DNA of 64,000 nt from Siphonodentalium dalli. Taxonomy: Eukaryota; Mollusca; Scaphopoda; Gadilida; Siphonodentaliidae. The stretch covers positions 111,083,195 through 111,147,194 of the forward strand of contig CP136065.1 in NCBI GenBank assembly GCA_032622095.1. Direction: 5' to 3'. Of the stretch, positions 46,191 to 58,620 are shown piece after piece; positions within the stretch are counted from its first letter, which is position 1, and each line of letters starts with the position of its first letter. Made by a program: the position numbers and the translations under genes. The notes beneath the pieces were generated by a model. The model did no database searches. It saw only the letters and a program-made list of their open reading frames with translations, and had not been told where the DNA came from.

Positions 46191-48591
46191 TTAAAGAAAA
46201 ATATGTGCCTTTCCAATATCCCACTACTGGCCACAGTAATGATAGATCGTGCACAGATATGATATTGTTCTCATAATCAGATTAGGTTTGAAAATTCCAA
46301 GGACACTGGGCTGGTGACCACGTTAGAAAATGTGATGCTCTTCATGCACATAACATTTAGAGTGAAGCGCCGTAATTCAAAATCCCAAAGACACTAATCC
46401 ACATGCAAACTGAGGTGTTCATTTTCGAATATTTACCAGACAAACTGGGAGTGTCATAAAGTTGAGGTAATTTTTAATTACATGATATAACATATGATAT
46501 AACAACTCCCGTATATTACAGTGAACAATAAATCAGTTTATATTTCAGTCTAATAAAAACAAATATTAAAATTCTGCCTGCTCGATAACTCATCGTGATC
46601 CATGTATACATAAACTGCACCTTTCAAAAACGTGTACTTTACAGTATTGCAATTAAATTGGTTAAGAGTAACTCATCACAATAATAGCAAACAGAAATTC
46701 GATACATATCTTGTAAAACAAAATCGAATTAGAAATATCAGGAATACTTACTTTACGTATTAAGTTTCATGTAAAAATGGTACTAAAATCAACCATCAAC
46801 AACTACTTAAATCTCACACATGAGTACATGGAAGTTTTTAATAATGATAGTTAATCAGGAACCATATTATGGCAAATATATATGTTCTCTTTAATTAGGA
46901 CTAGCGTCTAATCCCACTACTATATGTTATAAGATTGCAGATGTACACCCATAACACCAAGGCATTTCGGTGTGTTCAATTTTCAACCATATAGCTGTTG
47001 GTCCTTGTTTAAATGTTTCAGCCAATGAGTATCAGATCCCAATGCTGGTCATCATATCTGAAGTGTAGATCTGCAATCAAAAGGTGGATTTTGAGAACAA
47101 CCAATAACTCTTTTTATCAACTTTATGCTTTGACAACACAGCCATGGTGTCAATTAAACCCATTGCCCTCATGACATGCCCCTTTTCCAGGGTAGTGGAG
47201 GTGTGTGTGATATCAAATATTTTGGAATACTAATAGAACTACTTTATTCCACACCATGCTGCATTGTGTGTGAATTGTTAGACAATAAATATAGGCACTC
47301 CACTCTCTCCCTTCATTTGTTTCTGACATTCACTTAACAAATATGCCAGCATTAACTCGTTCCATACTCTATAAATAAATAAATTTATAAGTAAAAAAAA
47401 TGGCCATGTTGAACTTATTTGAACATTTCCCATGAATAAATGCTTCAGTAGTCGTAGCATGTGAATTATATTATCGTCATACCAGTGTCTGCTAATTTAT
47501 CTACTCAGTATAGAAATTTTGAACTTCTAACATGACTAACTATATTTTCCTTGTAAATTGAGTAACAACCACTATTTGACCTATGCATCCCAATACCACT
47601 GGTATAGATACATTAGTGAATTTAGCCTGAGAAGAGGAGCTGTATTTGTCTTACATTCTGTATTACCCACCCTGGTTGAAGTCAGTTGAAGAATACATCA
47701 TATGGCAAGGTTCACAAACGTACCGATATTGGATCATAACTATAACAATTCGAAACCAAAAGCTACAGACCAATGTTCTGGAAAAACAAGACGAAATAGA
47801 TGTCCTAGAAGGAAGAACTGAGGGCCATGGACAGGACGAGTACTGTAAAAGTTAGTCTCAACTGAATGAAATTAAAGAACAATGTTTGCCTTTCCCATAA
47901 CCCCAACATTGCCACAATAATGATAGTTCAGGAACGAATCTGACAATGATATAGCCATTCACTCCCTTCGTTTGTTTCTGACATTCTTATAGCGAACATG
48001 CCAGCATTGAATAACCCTTTCCACACACAATAAAATAAATTTCTAAATACAACAAAATGACGATGTTGAACTTAATATCCGAACGTGTCCAATAAATTGA
48101 TACTTCAGCACTTGTATTATCTGTATAGGATAGGATAGGATAATTTTATTTACAATACACATACATGGAAATAAATAAATATAATATTAATAGACTATAC
48201 ATGTATATTGCTAGGGGTGATATAGTCATGGCTGACTGTCTTCCTATCACCCCTGGATGTAGTGACAGATTATATGATGAAGATGGCCGAATTAACTTGA
48301 TTGTTTTCAGGTTACGTTTATCGTGTGCAGACTGGGTTTTTAATATATAGGCGTTGTTAGGGCGATGGTACGAAAAGTGGTTCATATGTATGTATGTATG
48401 GGTACCTACTTGGTCGATATAATGAATGATTACTATGAATATACATGTGTGAGTGGAACCGAGTAGGAATAATGTGAGTGAGGTTTTGGGAATTTTTTTT
48501 GTTTCTTCTTTTATTTTTCAATTAACATGCATACTAGAGTGAATTTTGTTTTGTATTGTTTGTTTGTTTTGTTTATTTTGTTATCAGAAAA

Positions 48592-51500
48592 TTATGTATC
48601 GTTTGTGCAATCAGGGCATCTTCGGTTTTTGCATCGCACGCTCGCTGAATAGGTATTAATGATATCCGTTTTCAAACGTTTTCGGAACACATGTCTTGAT
48701 TGTTTAGAGGTATATTTACTTTCTAGGGAATTCCACATAAAGGGGAATGAATGGTATGGGAGAACTTTAGAAAAAGAGATGGTCCTGAATTTTTTTTGTA
48801 CTATAGGATTAGGTTGTCGTCTATTTGGTTCTGCTCTCTTGTCATACATACCAGAAAAAGACACCGGTAAGCGATCGTAGTACCAATCATGCATGAAAAT
48901 GGATGTATGTAAATCTATTTTAAAAATGTTTTCTTGTTTGAAAAGAGGATCGGTGTGACTTCTATATTTTTTGTTACATATAATTCTGATGGCTCGTTTT
49001 TGTAATAAATATAGTTTCTTCACTGCCGATACATGTCCCCATATTTGGATGCCATAAACTAAGTGGCTTTGAATTAGGGCGAAGTATGTTTTGAGAGCCT
49101 TGCTCGGGAGAATTTTTTTAACTTTATTAATGCAATAAATTGCATGTGCCATTTTTGAGCATACAATAGAAATGTGTTTATTAAAGGTCAGGTTTTCATC
49201 TATATGGATACCTAAAAACTTGGCAGACGATTCGTTCCGCATGTTCCCTATCCGTCGAAGTTCGGCTCCATTGAGATATATTTTAATTGTATTCCATTTT
49301 TTGTCATTGTTTTGTGGATGCAAGAGCATATAATTGCTTTTGTTAGCATTGATGGCTAGTTTGTTGCAGCAACACCAGTCAGATAGATTTCTTAATTCGT
49401 TATTGACATAACTTTGGATTAACGCTTCATTTTGTCCACTGGCCATAAGGGTTGTATCGTCGGCATATGATACGAGATCCATAGTAGTTGAATTTGACAT
49501 ATCGTTCACGTAGAGGAGAACAATTATGGGCCCGAGTAAGGACCCCTGAGGAACACCACATGATGTTTTAATGAGATTTGACTTGCTTCCATTGAATTCT
49601 ACGTATTGTCTCTCATTGAGATAGCTTCGAAACCAGTTGTTTGCCATGCCTCTAATTCCATAATGTTCAAATTTTGTAAGTAAGATTTCGTGGTTTATTG
49701 TGTCAAAAGCTTTGGACAGATCAATAAAAAGGGCTACGGTGGAATCTTTCGTGGGCTTGTCGTTATTTTTCACAACATGATCCAGTAGATGAATGATGGG
49801 ATGAAAAGTTGAATGGTTTGGGCGAAATCCGTACTGATGTTTAAATAAGATGTTCGATTCATTAAGAAAATCAACTAAACGTTTTTGCATGAGTTTTTCG
49901 AGTAGTTTAGAAAATGCGGGAAGAATGCTTATTGGACGATAATTGTTTATATCCCCATTGTCACTATTTTTCGGTATTGGTACAACTTTAGCTATTTTCA
50001 TTTTGTTGGGAACATGACCTTGTTTAAACGACAAGTTGAATATATGCTTTAATGCTGGTGCTACAGAAAATATGGTTTCCTTCATCAGTTTTGTAGATAT
50101 TCCATTGAAGTCACTGCTGGTTTTTCCATTCATTGAGTAGCAAGTTAAAATAACCTCTTGGATTGTGGTGGGCGTAATATTTAGCTCGTTGCTTTGTCTA
50201 TTCGTTAAATAATCGAGGAAGTTTACATCTGTGTGATTTTCAATAAGTTCTGTGGTTTTTTGACCTATATTGGAAAAATAGTCATTAATTTTTTCAGCGA
50301 TAGTGTCAGGATTTGTAAACTGTATGTTGTTATCATGTAGAACATTCGGGTATCCGTCCGTATTTTGTCTCGTTTTATTGCACCTTTGAGGGTCTTCCAT
50401 GTTTCTTTTAAACTATGCTTATTCTTTTCTAATATTTCACAGTAATACATGCTTCTACTTTTCCGGATAAGTTTGTTATATAGTTGTCGATATTTGAGGT
50501 AGGAATTCGTATGGATGGAGGAAGGCGAGCTTAGTTTACGGGTATATAGTTCTTGTTTCTTAAGTGAAGATCTTATTAATCCGGTGGTCATCCATGGGTC
50601 GCGTTTGATGAATTTTTTGGGTATGTTTCGGGTAATGGGCGGAAAAGCTACGTAGTATGCTGTCAGATAGATATCCAAAAAGTTTTCGTATGCTTGATCT
50701 ACATTATTACAATCACAAACCGAATGGAAATTACACGATTTAAGAGTATTGTTGAATTTATTAATATTTTCTTGGGAAAAGTTTCGTCGGGGAGTGCGCA
50801 TGGTTTCATGTGGGGTTTTTAATCGGTTATGACCTTCGGTGTCAGTGAGAAATACCCCAAAGTGATCGACAAATCACATGTAACTATACCAGAGCAGTGC
50901 TCGTTTCGAAGATTATTTGTGTATATATGATCGATAAGGGTCGCTGAGTGATCGGTCATTCTTGTCGGTTTTGTTATCATGGGCACGAATCCTCGTGTGA
51001 ATACATTGTTTAAAAAGTCGTTTGTTTTATTGTGCGCATCGAAATTTAGTAGATCGATATTGAAATCACCGATTATATAAGTCTTATGATTTTTAATTAT
51101 ATCTAAGATTTCGTCGAATTTAGAGGCAAACTTGTCAAAGTCAGCTTTTGGTGCCGTGTTAGGTCTATAAATACATCCTATGATATATATTTCATGTTTT
51201 CCGAATTCAAGCTCAATGAACACCGTTTCAATAACATGTGGGATAAATATTGATAGATCGGGTCTATTTTTATACGTAATAGTGTCTCTTATGTAAATAC
51301 CAACACCACCCCTACCATCATCGTGATCAGGCCTTGATTTAAATTCTATGGGATGATAACCGGAGAGTATAAAGTCCGATGCTTGATGTATTTTAAATGT
51401 TTCGGTTAGCGCTATTATATCAAGATTGTTGTCATTGATTTTCATGTCACATAAAAGATTTTGTAAATTTTCAAAATTTGCATTGATGCTTCTGCAGTTA

Positions 51501-51722
51501 AGACCAAATATTGACAGTTTATTCTTCTAGACCAAATATTGACAGTTTATTCTTCTTGTTGAGAATATATTTTGCTTGTAAAGTTGAGAAGTAACGGCAA
51601 TTGTTTTTATCAAAAATGGACAAAGTTGGTTCTTCGTCTTCCTCCAGGCTAGCCCATTTGGCGGCAAGATCGAAATTAGGCGCTTCCCTAACCTCACTCA
51701 GTGTTACGTTATTTGTGGCCAT
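48592..51722 (-). pseudogene. LINE ORF2: AP endonuclease + reverse transcriptase, three frame lesions
   Basis: ORF2 starts MATNNVTLSEVREAPNF at 51722. The endonuclease follows (51445-50819: IALTETFK, RGGVGIYIRD, IIGDFNIDLL, DHSATLIDHIYTN). RT (50400-48592) has FIDLSKAFD (Asp227), HYGIRGMANNWFRSYL, GVPQGSLLGP and SYADDTTL (Asp314/315). The C-terminus has a CxxxxCPDC knuckle. Lesions are a 28-bp tandem duplication (51501-51556), one missing base inside the endonuclease SDH motif (~50866) and a slip near 50365. The apparent Met at 50400 is out of the true frame. RT itself has no stop, so this copy is fairly young. The protein nicks target DNA and reverse-transcribes its own RNA there. Confidence 0.9.
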
Positions 51723-51756
51723 TATGTGGTTTGATGATATTTGATATAACATATGT

Positions 51757-53934
51757 GCCCTTGTTCAAATTAGTTAGCATATACCCAGGGGGGGGGGGGG
51801 GTCTGCAAAAAAAATCCGTATATATGGCCGGGGTGGGTGGGTGGTACAGAGGCGGAAAAAATGGTGCTTGTAATTTTTTTCCAAAATGGGTTTTTTTCAA
51901 ACAATTTACAAGTACTGACCACGTAATGTTGTTTGTAAGCATGTTATTACCATGCTTGTTGGTATAGGGCTATTTAGGCAGTTAAAGTGACTCTTTAGCC
52001 TGAGATTTAGCAACATTCTGGATTTCACAGTATCCCGGACCACTTCACAGTGGACCACCGTATTAACGTTCAGGAAACTTATGATCAACGGAAGAAATAT
52101 TTAGTAACAAAATTAATATATTACCCAGTTGTATTCTCTGAATAAAAGTAATAAAACAAAACAACTCTTATCACAAATTGGATACTACATGGTGAATACT
52201 CAATTATGACTACTAGTAGATATCATTAACCTGATTGTTGCATAACATGAAATTGAAAAGGGTACACATGTATCTCATAAGTTTCTAATGTCTGAAATAC
52301 TGTCTTGTTCTGGCATGTAATCAAATTAATTTCTTCTGGTTATTTCTCATCTTGAATGATTGCTAGTAATGTTAATTTGCAACAATTATCCAAATAAAAC
52401 TGAATTGGTTATGATGAATGACATTACTGTTTACTGCTCAGACAATCCCAAATGAAGGTGACGCTATTCTCATTGAATTTCCGAACTTCATCTGGGAGCT
52501 TTACTGCTCAACAAGACGAAAATACTAATTGTATACTGTTATCACTTACAAATAGATGAACTGAAATAATGTGATGCATTCAGATGCATTGAGAAATGAC
52601 ATTCAATTCTTCATTCTGGTCTATCACCATACCAAACCACATCAAAATTTGACAACCGACACTTAACTTATATTGCAAAATCTTTGTATGGACTGAATTT
52701 CATAAAGTCGAACAGGGCCCATAACTCTGGTAGGCATTGGTGGTCACAACCCGCGATATTATGCATATTCGTCCCCCATTTCTGGTCCGTCACCATGCCA
52801 TTGGGCATCAAATATGACAACTGACTCTTGAGTTAAAATTCAAAATGTTTGTACGGACAGCCGGCTCGAGACGTCAACTATATACCCGCCGACTAATATC
52901 GGGTAGTATAATAACCATATATCTATGTGTATACCTAACCAAAAAACAATTCCCAGGCCTCCCCACCCCATCTCGTTGGATAAGACTAAAGAGTTCTTTG
53001 ATCATGCACATATAATTGTGGAACCCCTGACCTGTTTACCACTATTTACACTGGCCAGTGTTCTCTGTCAGACACACTCGATATATTAAGGCTATAATGG
53101 GGTCTAGGGCAATTTGTGACATAGTGTACCTATATACACAATGCTTAATTAATATTGTTGTTAGATACTGAAAACACCAGGAAACACATGGAGATACAGT
53201 ATATTTTTCGTTTTTCTGATCTGTGTTTACCAATTAGTAAGGCAGTTAACACAGTTATTGAATAACGGCTAAAAAAAACCTCTGAAATTTTGATAAAAAC
53301 ATGAAACAGGGGGGTGGGTCCCCAAAATTTTGGAGGAAAAAAATATTTTTTTTGCAAAAATGGGGTGGTGGGTCCCTCGAGGTCGGAAAAAAACTTTTTG
53401 GGCCCTATATGTGCAATTTTTTTCCAGACCCCCCCCCTGATATACCCGTGGTTTAAGTACGGTCTGCACACGACGTTGCACCTGAAAATAAATTTAGACA
53501 AGGTAAGATGCATTTTATTTTTCATGGGAAGAATTTTCTTTCGTGGGTACTTAACACTGTGAACTCGGGAAATTGATTGCAGTATTTCAAGTTGTTTAGG
53601 GGAAAGAGTTTTCGAATTGAATTTAAAGCTAAAAACAACGTTTATTTCTGTTAGTGACCACGGATTTTCCCAAGTTCACGGCGCGAATAACGAGGCAAAT
53701 TTCCATTTATAAGCTAAATGATAAGAATGGTATAAGTACTTTGGCATCATTTTGATCAGGTGAGCATTTATGGAAAAAAAATATGAATTGGGTGGGAACT
53801 GAGATATAAAGAGTCAGAGTATGTCGATACAGAGCAAAATAACAACAGCAATAAAGGTATTAAAAAGGACAAATTATGGTAAAAGTTCATGAAGTATGTT
53901 AGATTTGTGCAAAGATTAATATGTGTCTATAGAG
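51757..53934. other. Insert between LINE ORF2 and ORF1, left part; no gene
   Basis: AT-rich and low-complexity DNA with G runs (51788-51801) and a poly-A/G stretch at 53300-53420. One GGGCCCATAACTCTGG bivalve-type repeat phrase lies at ~52717. Overlapping frames on both strands at 53145-53562 reflect low complexity. No domain recognised. Confidence 0.5.
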
Positions 53935-54056
53935 CTGAGCGATGGGTGCTTTTGATGGGTGGTGCGTTTATATAATTTACTATTTAAATAATAGTTTACA
54001 CAATTTCGTATCATAGAAACACCATCTTTTTGGTCCATGGACGATTGATTAAAGAG

Positions 54057-54425
54057 AAATTATAAGTGTCTGTTAAGTAAGTTCTGCTAATTACTTAAAC
54101 TGAACCAGACGGGAAAGGGTGAATTTAAATTATCATGCGGATCAGCTATCAAAATTGAATAAGCAGTCAGTTTTGGCGCTTGCTGTACGAAAAATATTAT
54201 GAACGCACCCATCGTCATTGCGATGAACTATTGAACTCTGCAACAGAAATTATAAGTGTCTGTTAAGTAAGTTCTGTTAATTATTTAAACTGAACCAGAC
54301 GGGAAAGGGTGAATTTAAATTATCATTGAATAAGCAGTCGGTTTTGGCGCTTGCTGTACGAAAAATATTATGAACGCACCCATCGTCATTGTGATGATCT
54401 ATTGAACTTTGCAACATAATCTCGT
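54057..54425. repeat. Tandem duplication, ~190-bp unit
   Basis: Two copies of TATAAGTGTCTGTTAAGTAA...CTGAACCAGACGGGAAAGGG...GAACGCACCCATCGTCATTG start at ~54060 and ~54249. The second lacks ~20 bp (GCGGATCAGCTATCAAAA). An inverted relative of the GCACCCATC end lies at ~53945-53970. Confidence 0.8.
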
Positions 54426-55010
54426 GCGAAGAACGACCTCGACACCTGCAAGAGATGCTTGGCTAACTGATTTTGATTTTTTTTGTAGTTTCCGCGACGT
54501 TGTTCTTCGGATATTTATGACTTCACGCATGTTTGACATATCGAAGAAAGTATTATATTTATTAATTCCTCGCGGATTGTGTCTGGAATCACTAAAAAGA
54601 ACATTAAAACTTAAACATGTGCACCGTGGTATTCCACTTGGATTCACCAGTTTACTTTCTATTGTGAATGTGAGAATAACATGTTCAATTTTTGGAAGGC
54701 AAGTTGAACCAGCACAAATATGACAAATTTCATTGAGGTGATATAAATGGTCAACAGCTGGTCAAGGTAAGTTTCATTTATAGCATTATCCTTGAAAGTG
54801 TATGTGAGGGGGGGGGGGGCCCGCAAGTGACAAGTCCTGGATTACCTCTCCATGCATATTGTCACAACAAAAGTTACACAATTGCGGAAATTGTTTTGTA
54901 GGTAATTAGTTCCATTTTATTAAAAGTTTATTTATCTTTGAATGTTATACTGATATTTCAAAGCTTGTTCAAGTTCCAGGTATTCCTGTAAAAAGACAAG
55001 TTCTAAAGAA

Positions 55011-55120
55011 TGTGAATTCATAGCTGTGATTTACAATTTACCCAATCCAGAGTTAAATTTATGAATGTGAATTCATAGCTAAGATTTACAATTTACCCAA
55101 TCCAGAGTTAAATTTATGAT
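55011..55120. repeat. 55-bp tandem duplication
   Basis: TGTGAATTCATAGCT at 55011 and 55066 begins two near-identical 55-bp copies (GATTTACAATTTACCC, AATCCAGAGTTAAATTTATG). A cluster of (A/C)AAGTGATACC / AACTGATACC words follows at 55140-55215. Confidence 0.85.
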
Positions 55121-55230
55121 ATAGCTGCTTGGGTGCAGGACAAGTGATACCCAAACCAACTGATACTCTCGGAAAAAATTCAAGTGATACCTAATCTCGA
55201 TTCAACTGATACCTTCTTTTCGAGTCAACA

Positions 55231-55373
55231 TATCCAGACAGACATCCATAACAAGAATCCATATGACACCCACTGCAAGGAACATACTAGCTGCTTCAGT
55301 TCGTAGGCTTCTACTGTATGTTCCTTGCAGTGGGCGTCATACAAATTCCTGTCATGGATGTCTGTCTGGATAT
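55231..55373. repeat. Long imperfect hairpin (~57-bp arms)
   Basis: The left arm 55232-55288 (ATCCAGACAGACATCCAT... to ...CACTGCAAGGAACATAC) pairs with 55314-55372 with about 7 mismatches and a ~25-base loop. It could be a fold-back element or a transcribed hairpin. No terminal duplication is evident. Confidence 0.8.
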
Positions 55374-56424
55374 CAACATCCGAAACTAGTCACTTAGCCT
55401 TCCGATCTCGTTATTATAATAATACTATTAATAATCGATTCCTCAGTCATCACTACGACATATGATGATAGACATTTATGGGTTGGTTAATCATAAGTTT
55501 TATGTATTTATTATAAAAGGATCTAACTATTTGCACTGGTAGATATATGTAATAGTTTAAATACTAGTAATGGGGGGGGGGGGTGTGCAAACTTTTAATA
55601 ACCACTCATATGTAGTTGTACCGTTACCGTAGTATGCAATAGATATAATTAGTTCGGGGTGGGGTAGTCAAATGAATTTGAATTTTTTACATAATTTTCA
55701 GCCTGCTGAGATGAAATAACATTTCTCGATTATTTACCCTTATTTTCTTATGACCACTTGGTTAGGCAACACCAACTTCTTAAGTCTGGTTTACGAACAT
55801 GTGGGGAGAAAAAAAGGAGATGCAGGAAGGAAAAAAATTAAAATAAAATTAAAAAAAAAATCCCCCCCTCCCAATTTATATAAAGTAAATCATGGAATTT
55901 TACATAAATTTGACAAAAATTGTGAAATAATGTTTTTGAATGAAATTCTGAACCAAACAAGACATATCTTGTCATGAAATACATGAAAATATGGATCTGT
56001 GAATGATCATAAGCAGAACCGGGTGCGACAGCACATGAAAGTCAGTACTCTTGTAAACAATTTTGGGATTTTGTTTTAGTTTTTTTTTTGGGAAAAAAAG
56101 TTGTAAGAGGTGTTCGTAAACCAGACTCAAAAACTGGTGTCGGCTTACCATGACAAAAAAATGCTTGTATATGAGGCAATTCTGAGCTCGATTAAATTAT
56201 TCAATCCAAAATTGAACTGGTGGAATGGATGTCTTTGATGAAAACATCAGATGATCATCATTACATATTTAAAGCCAATCCACACTCCATGTATACATAA
56301 TTTATTACACCAAGGTGACCGACCATGCTATTTAAGATAGTGAAGGCAGAAAAAGATTCAATTGTCTAACTGTATACCATACATATCCCAGTTTTAGATA
56401 CATCTAAGACTAACTAAATTAAAC
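55374..56424. other. Intergenic stretch, no supported feature
   Basis: AT-rich with a G run (about 55573-55583) and poly-A tracts. ORF 55750-55977 (+) is lysine-rich because of the A runs, and I do not support it as a gene. Confidence 0.4.
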
Positions 56425-56605
56425 AAAAGCAGAACCACGGACAAACCCTCTGGACCCAGTCGGAAATATGGCCCGCCGCCATCCATCAGAAAGCTCTCGG
56501 TGAGAGCTTTCCGATGAATGGCAGCAAGCCACACCCCAACCACACTCCTAAAAGCCACCCATAACTCTGCCGTGGCTCAGGAGTCGATTAATTAGAGCAC
56601 CACTG
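56425..56605. mobile_element. Truncated TA-target fold-back element, family T
   Basis: CTGGACCCAGTCGG, GCCGCCATCCATCAG, CTCTCGGTGAGAGCTTTCCG and GGAGTCGATTAATTAG match, in order, the complete relative at 57244-57457. The right end CACCACTG is followed by TA. The left terminus is missing. Confidence 0.65.
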
Positions 56606-56709
56606 TACAATATGTTTATATGCTCATCATCCAGCTTGGTTTCATCTTAGCCACATTCAAATTTGGTAGCATGGTTTTCTGGACATGGAATTGTCTTACT
56701 TTAGCTTAA

Positions 56710-57036
56710 AGGCAAGGGCGGCGTTCGCTGCGGAATATTCATAATTGTTCAAATTGCCACTAACAGAAGAAATATCAAAACATGCAATTGCCAGACATAA
56801 TCAGCGGGTAACAGTATGGTAGTGTCGTCAAGACATACGATGGTGTATGTAAACAAGAGCCTGCTTATGTTACAGAAGTTTTGCTTCTGTTTAGTCTAGA
56901 TGACACAGTGCAATTCTATTGGTTAATCACACACAAGTGGCAACTGATATAAACGCTCTTTATTTATTTAAAAAATTTATGACGGAGGTTAATATTTTAA
57001 CAGTATATATACCCACTGCCAACACCGTCCGTATCT
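56710..57036. mobile_element. Internally deleted family K element
   Basis: TTAA (56706-56709) then AGGCAAGGGCGGCG. The right end CCGTCCGTATCT is followed by TTAT. Internal phrases GAATATTCATAATTGTTC, GGTTAATCACACACAA and AAACGCTCTTTATT match family K. At 327 bp it lacks the central ~160 bp and is more diverged than the other copies. Confidence 0.72.
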
Positions 57037-57243
57037 TTATTTTGCAACTCAAATAATTTTGTTTCTGGAAATTTGTCTTTTTGACTTAGACGATGGCTTT
57101 GTTGATTGTTGATCGCAAGGTGAGAATGCCGTTTCCTCATATTTAGGTTGTTCCATTGAGAGGTCTTTACATATTAGCAATATGGGTGAAGGGGGAGGTG
57201 GCATTACTTGTTATAATTAAAATATAGTGCATATACTGTTATA

Positions 57244-57457
57244 CAGCAATGCTCCAACCAATCGACCCCACAACCACACCAGAACGATGGGCAACTCTCC
57301 AGAACCCAGTCGGGAGTATGGCCTTCCGCCATCCATCGGAAAACTCTCGTCGAGAGCCTTCGGATGAATGGGCAACCGGCCACACCCCCGACCAAATCCC
57401 GAAAAATCACCCACAACTCCGCCGCAGTTAAGGAGTCGATCAATTAGGGCATTACTG
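57244..57457. mobile_element. 214-bp TA-target fold-back MITE, family T
   Basis: TA precedes CAGCAATGCTCCAACCAATCG. The right end CGATCAATTAGGGCATTACTG is followed by TA, giving inverted ends and a TA duplication, as in Tc1/mariner-type elements. The centre is a strong hairpin (CCATCCATCGGAAAACTCTCG against CGAGAGCCTTCGGATGAATGG). Opposing ~60-codon frames at 57204-57443 are a result of the palindrome. Confidence 0.75.
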
Positions 57458-58574
57458 TATGGTACCTGGATATCACTGAATTATTATATATTAGTAAGAG
57501 TATCATACATCTAATATGAAAATAGTGAAACGTATATATTCAAACACATTATGAAATTCCGCATAATTATACATAATTTCGCTTCCATTTTTTGAATTTG
57601 ATATAGATTCAGTCGCAGCATTAGTATACACATTTCATTACCATTCATTGAAATTGGGTTTACTCATTCTATCACATCACATGAAGGTTTAGCACAGTTA
57701 TACATGGATTTGTTCTCCAATGTTATCGCAGTATGCTCTACTCTGAGGTTGTGACTAAGTTAATGCCACAGTTTATTGGATATATATTATACATAAGTGC
57801 ATTGTTTATATGCATACATGTATGTTTTATTTTTCCTGCCAGATTATAACTATATTAATATTATATAGTTACGATCGGATAAAAAAGAAAAGAAAAAAGA
57901 ACATGTATATATTAATTTACTTGATGCATTTATACAGCAAAAAAGATGACTCAGTATTAATGACGCAGTTGATTATATACATATATATATATTATATATA
58001 TATATATTATACATAAATGTTTATATATTAAATTATTCCTGCCCGATCATAACTATATTATATATATTTATGATTGACCAGTAACATAACAAGTATATAT
58101 TAAATTTGCATGATGCATTTATATATCTAGTGCACATGTATCTGCGTGATATCAAGGGTGAGGTCACAGTGTGTGACGTTGTACATGTACATACATGGAT
58201 CAGATTGAGCTGTTTGTCCATTCTTATTGTGTTTTCTGAACTGCAATATGAGTGCTCTTGAGTGAAAAATGATTGTGAAGGGTTTAATTAAAGCAGAATT
58301 CACTCTATCGTTATCATTATGTCATAATTGGCACTATCATTTGGCACCCTGGAGCAATCAAGAGCAGTACCGAGAAAAAGTTAAGGAGCGCTGTTACATG
58401 TACATGTATTAGAGAAATGTTGCACATATACCCATATACAGTTATTCATTTAGATAATTAGGATATTTGGATTTGTTCGAGTATTTAACAAGTTCGCACA
58501 ATGGTGCGATATATGAGTTTGTTGATAAACCTATTTGGTACTCCGTAGCAAAAATTTGCAAATATTTACATTAT
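57458..58574. other. Intergenic, TA-rich; right part of the insert in the LINE
   Basis: Runs of (TA)n lie around 57980-58012, and similar TATATATTATAC blocks recur at 57780-57870 and 58030-58070. ACATATGT at 58575-58582 also occurs at 51749-51756, the other side of the insert, and could be an 8-bp duplication. It is palindromic, so chance is possible. No gene. Confidence 0.4.
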
Positions 58575-58620
58575 ACATATGTAATCATGTTTGTGGTTAA
58601 TATTTCAATAGTTCACTTTG

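Noticed and set aside
54409-54723. 104-codon plus-strand ORF
   Set aside because: No domain, opposite-strand ORF of similar size, and it begins inside a tandem duplication.
51749-58582. ACATATGT as proof of a single 6.8-kb transposon inside the LINE
   Set aside because: The 8-mer is palindromic and common in AT-rich DNA. No matching terminal repeats were seen and the content is mixed, so it is noted only as a possibility.
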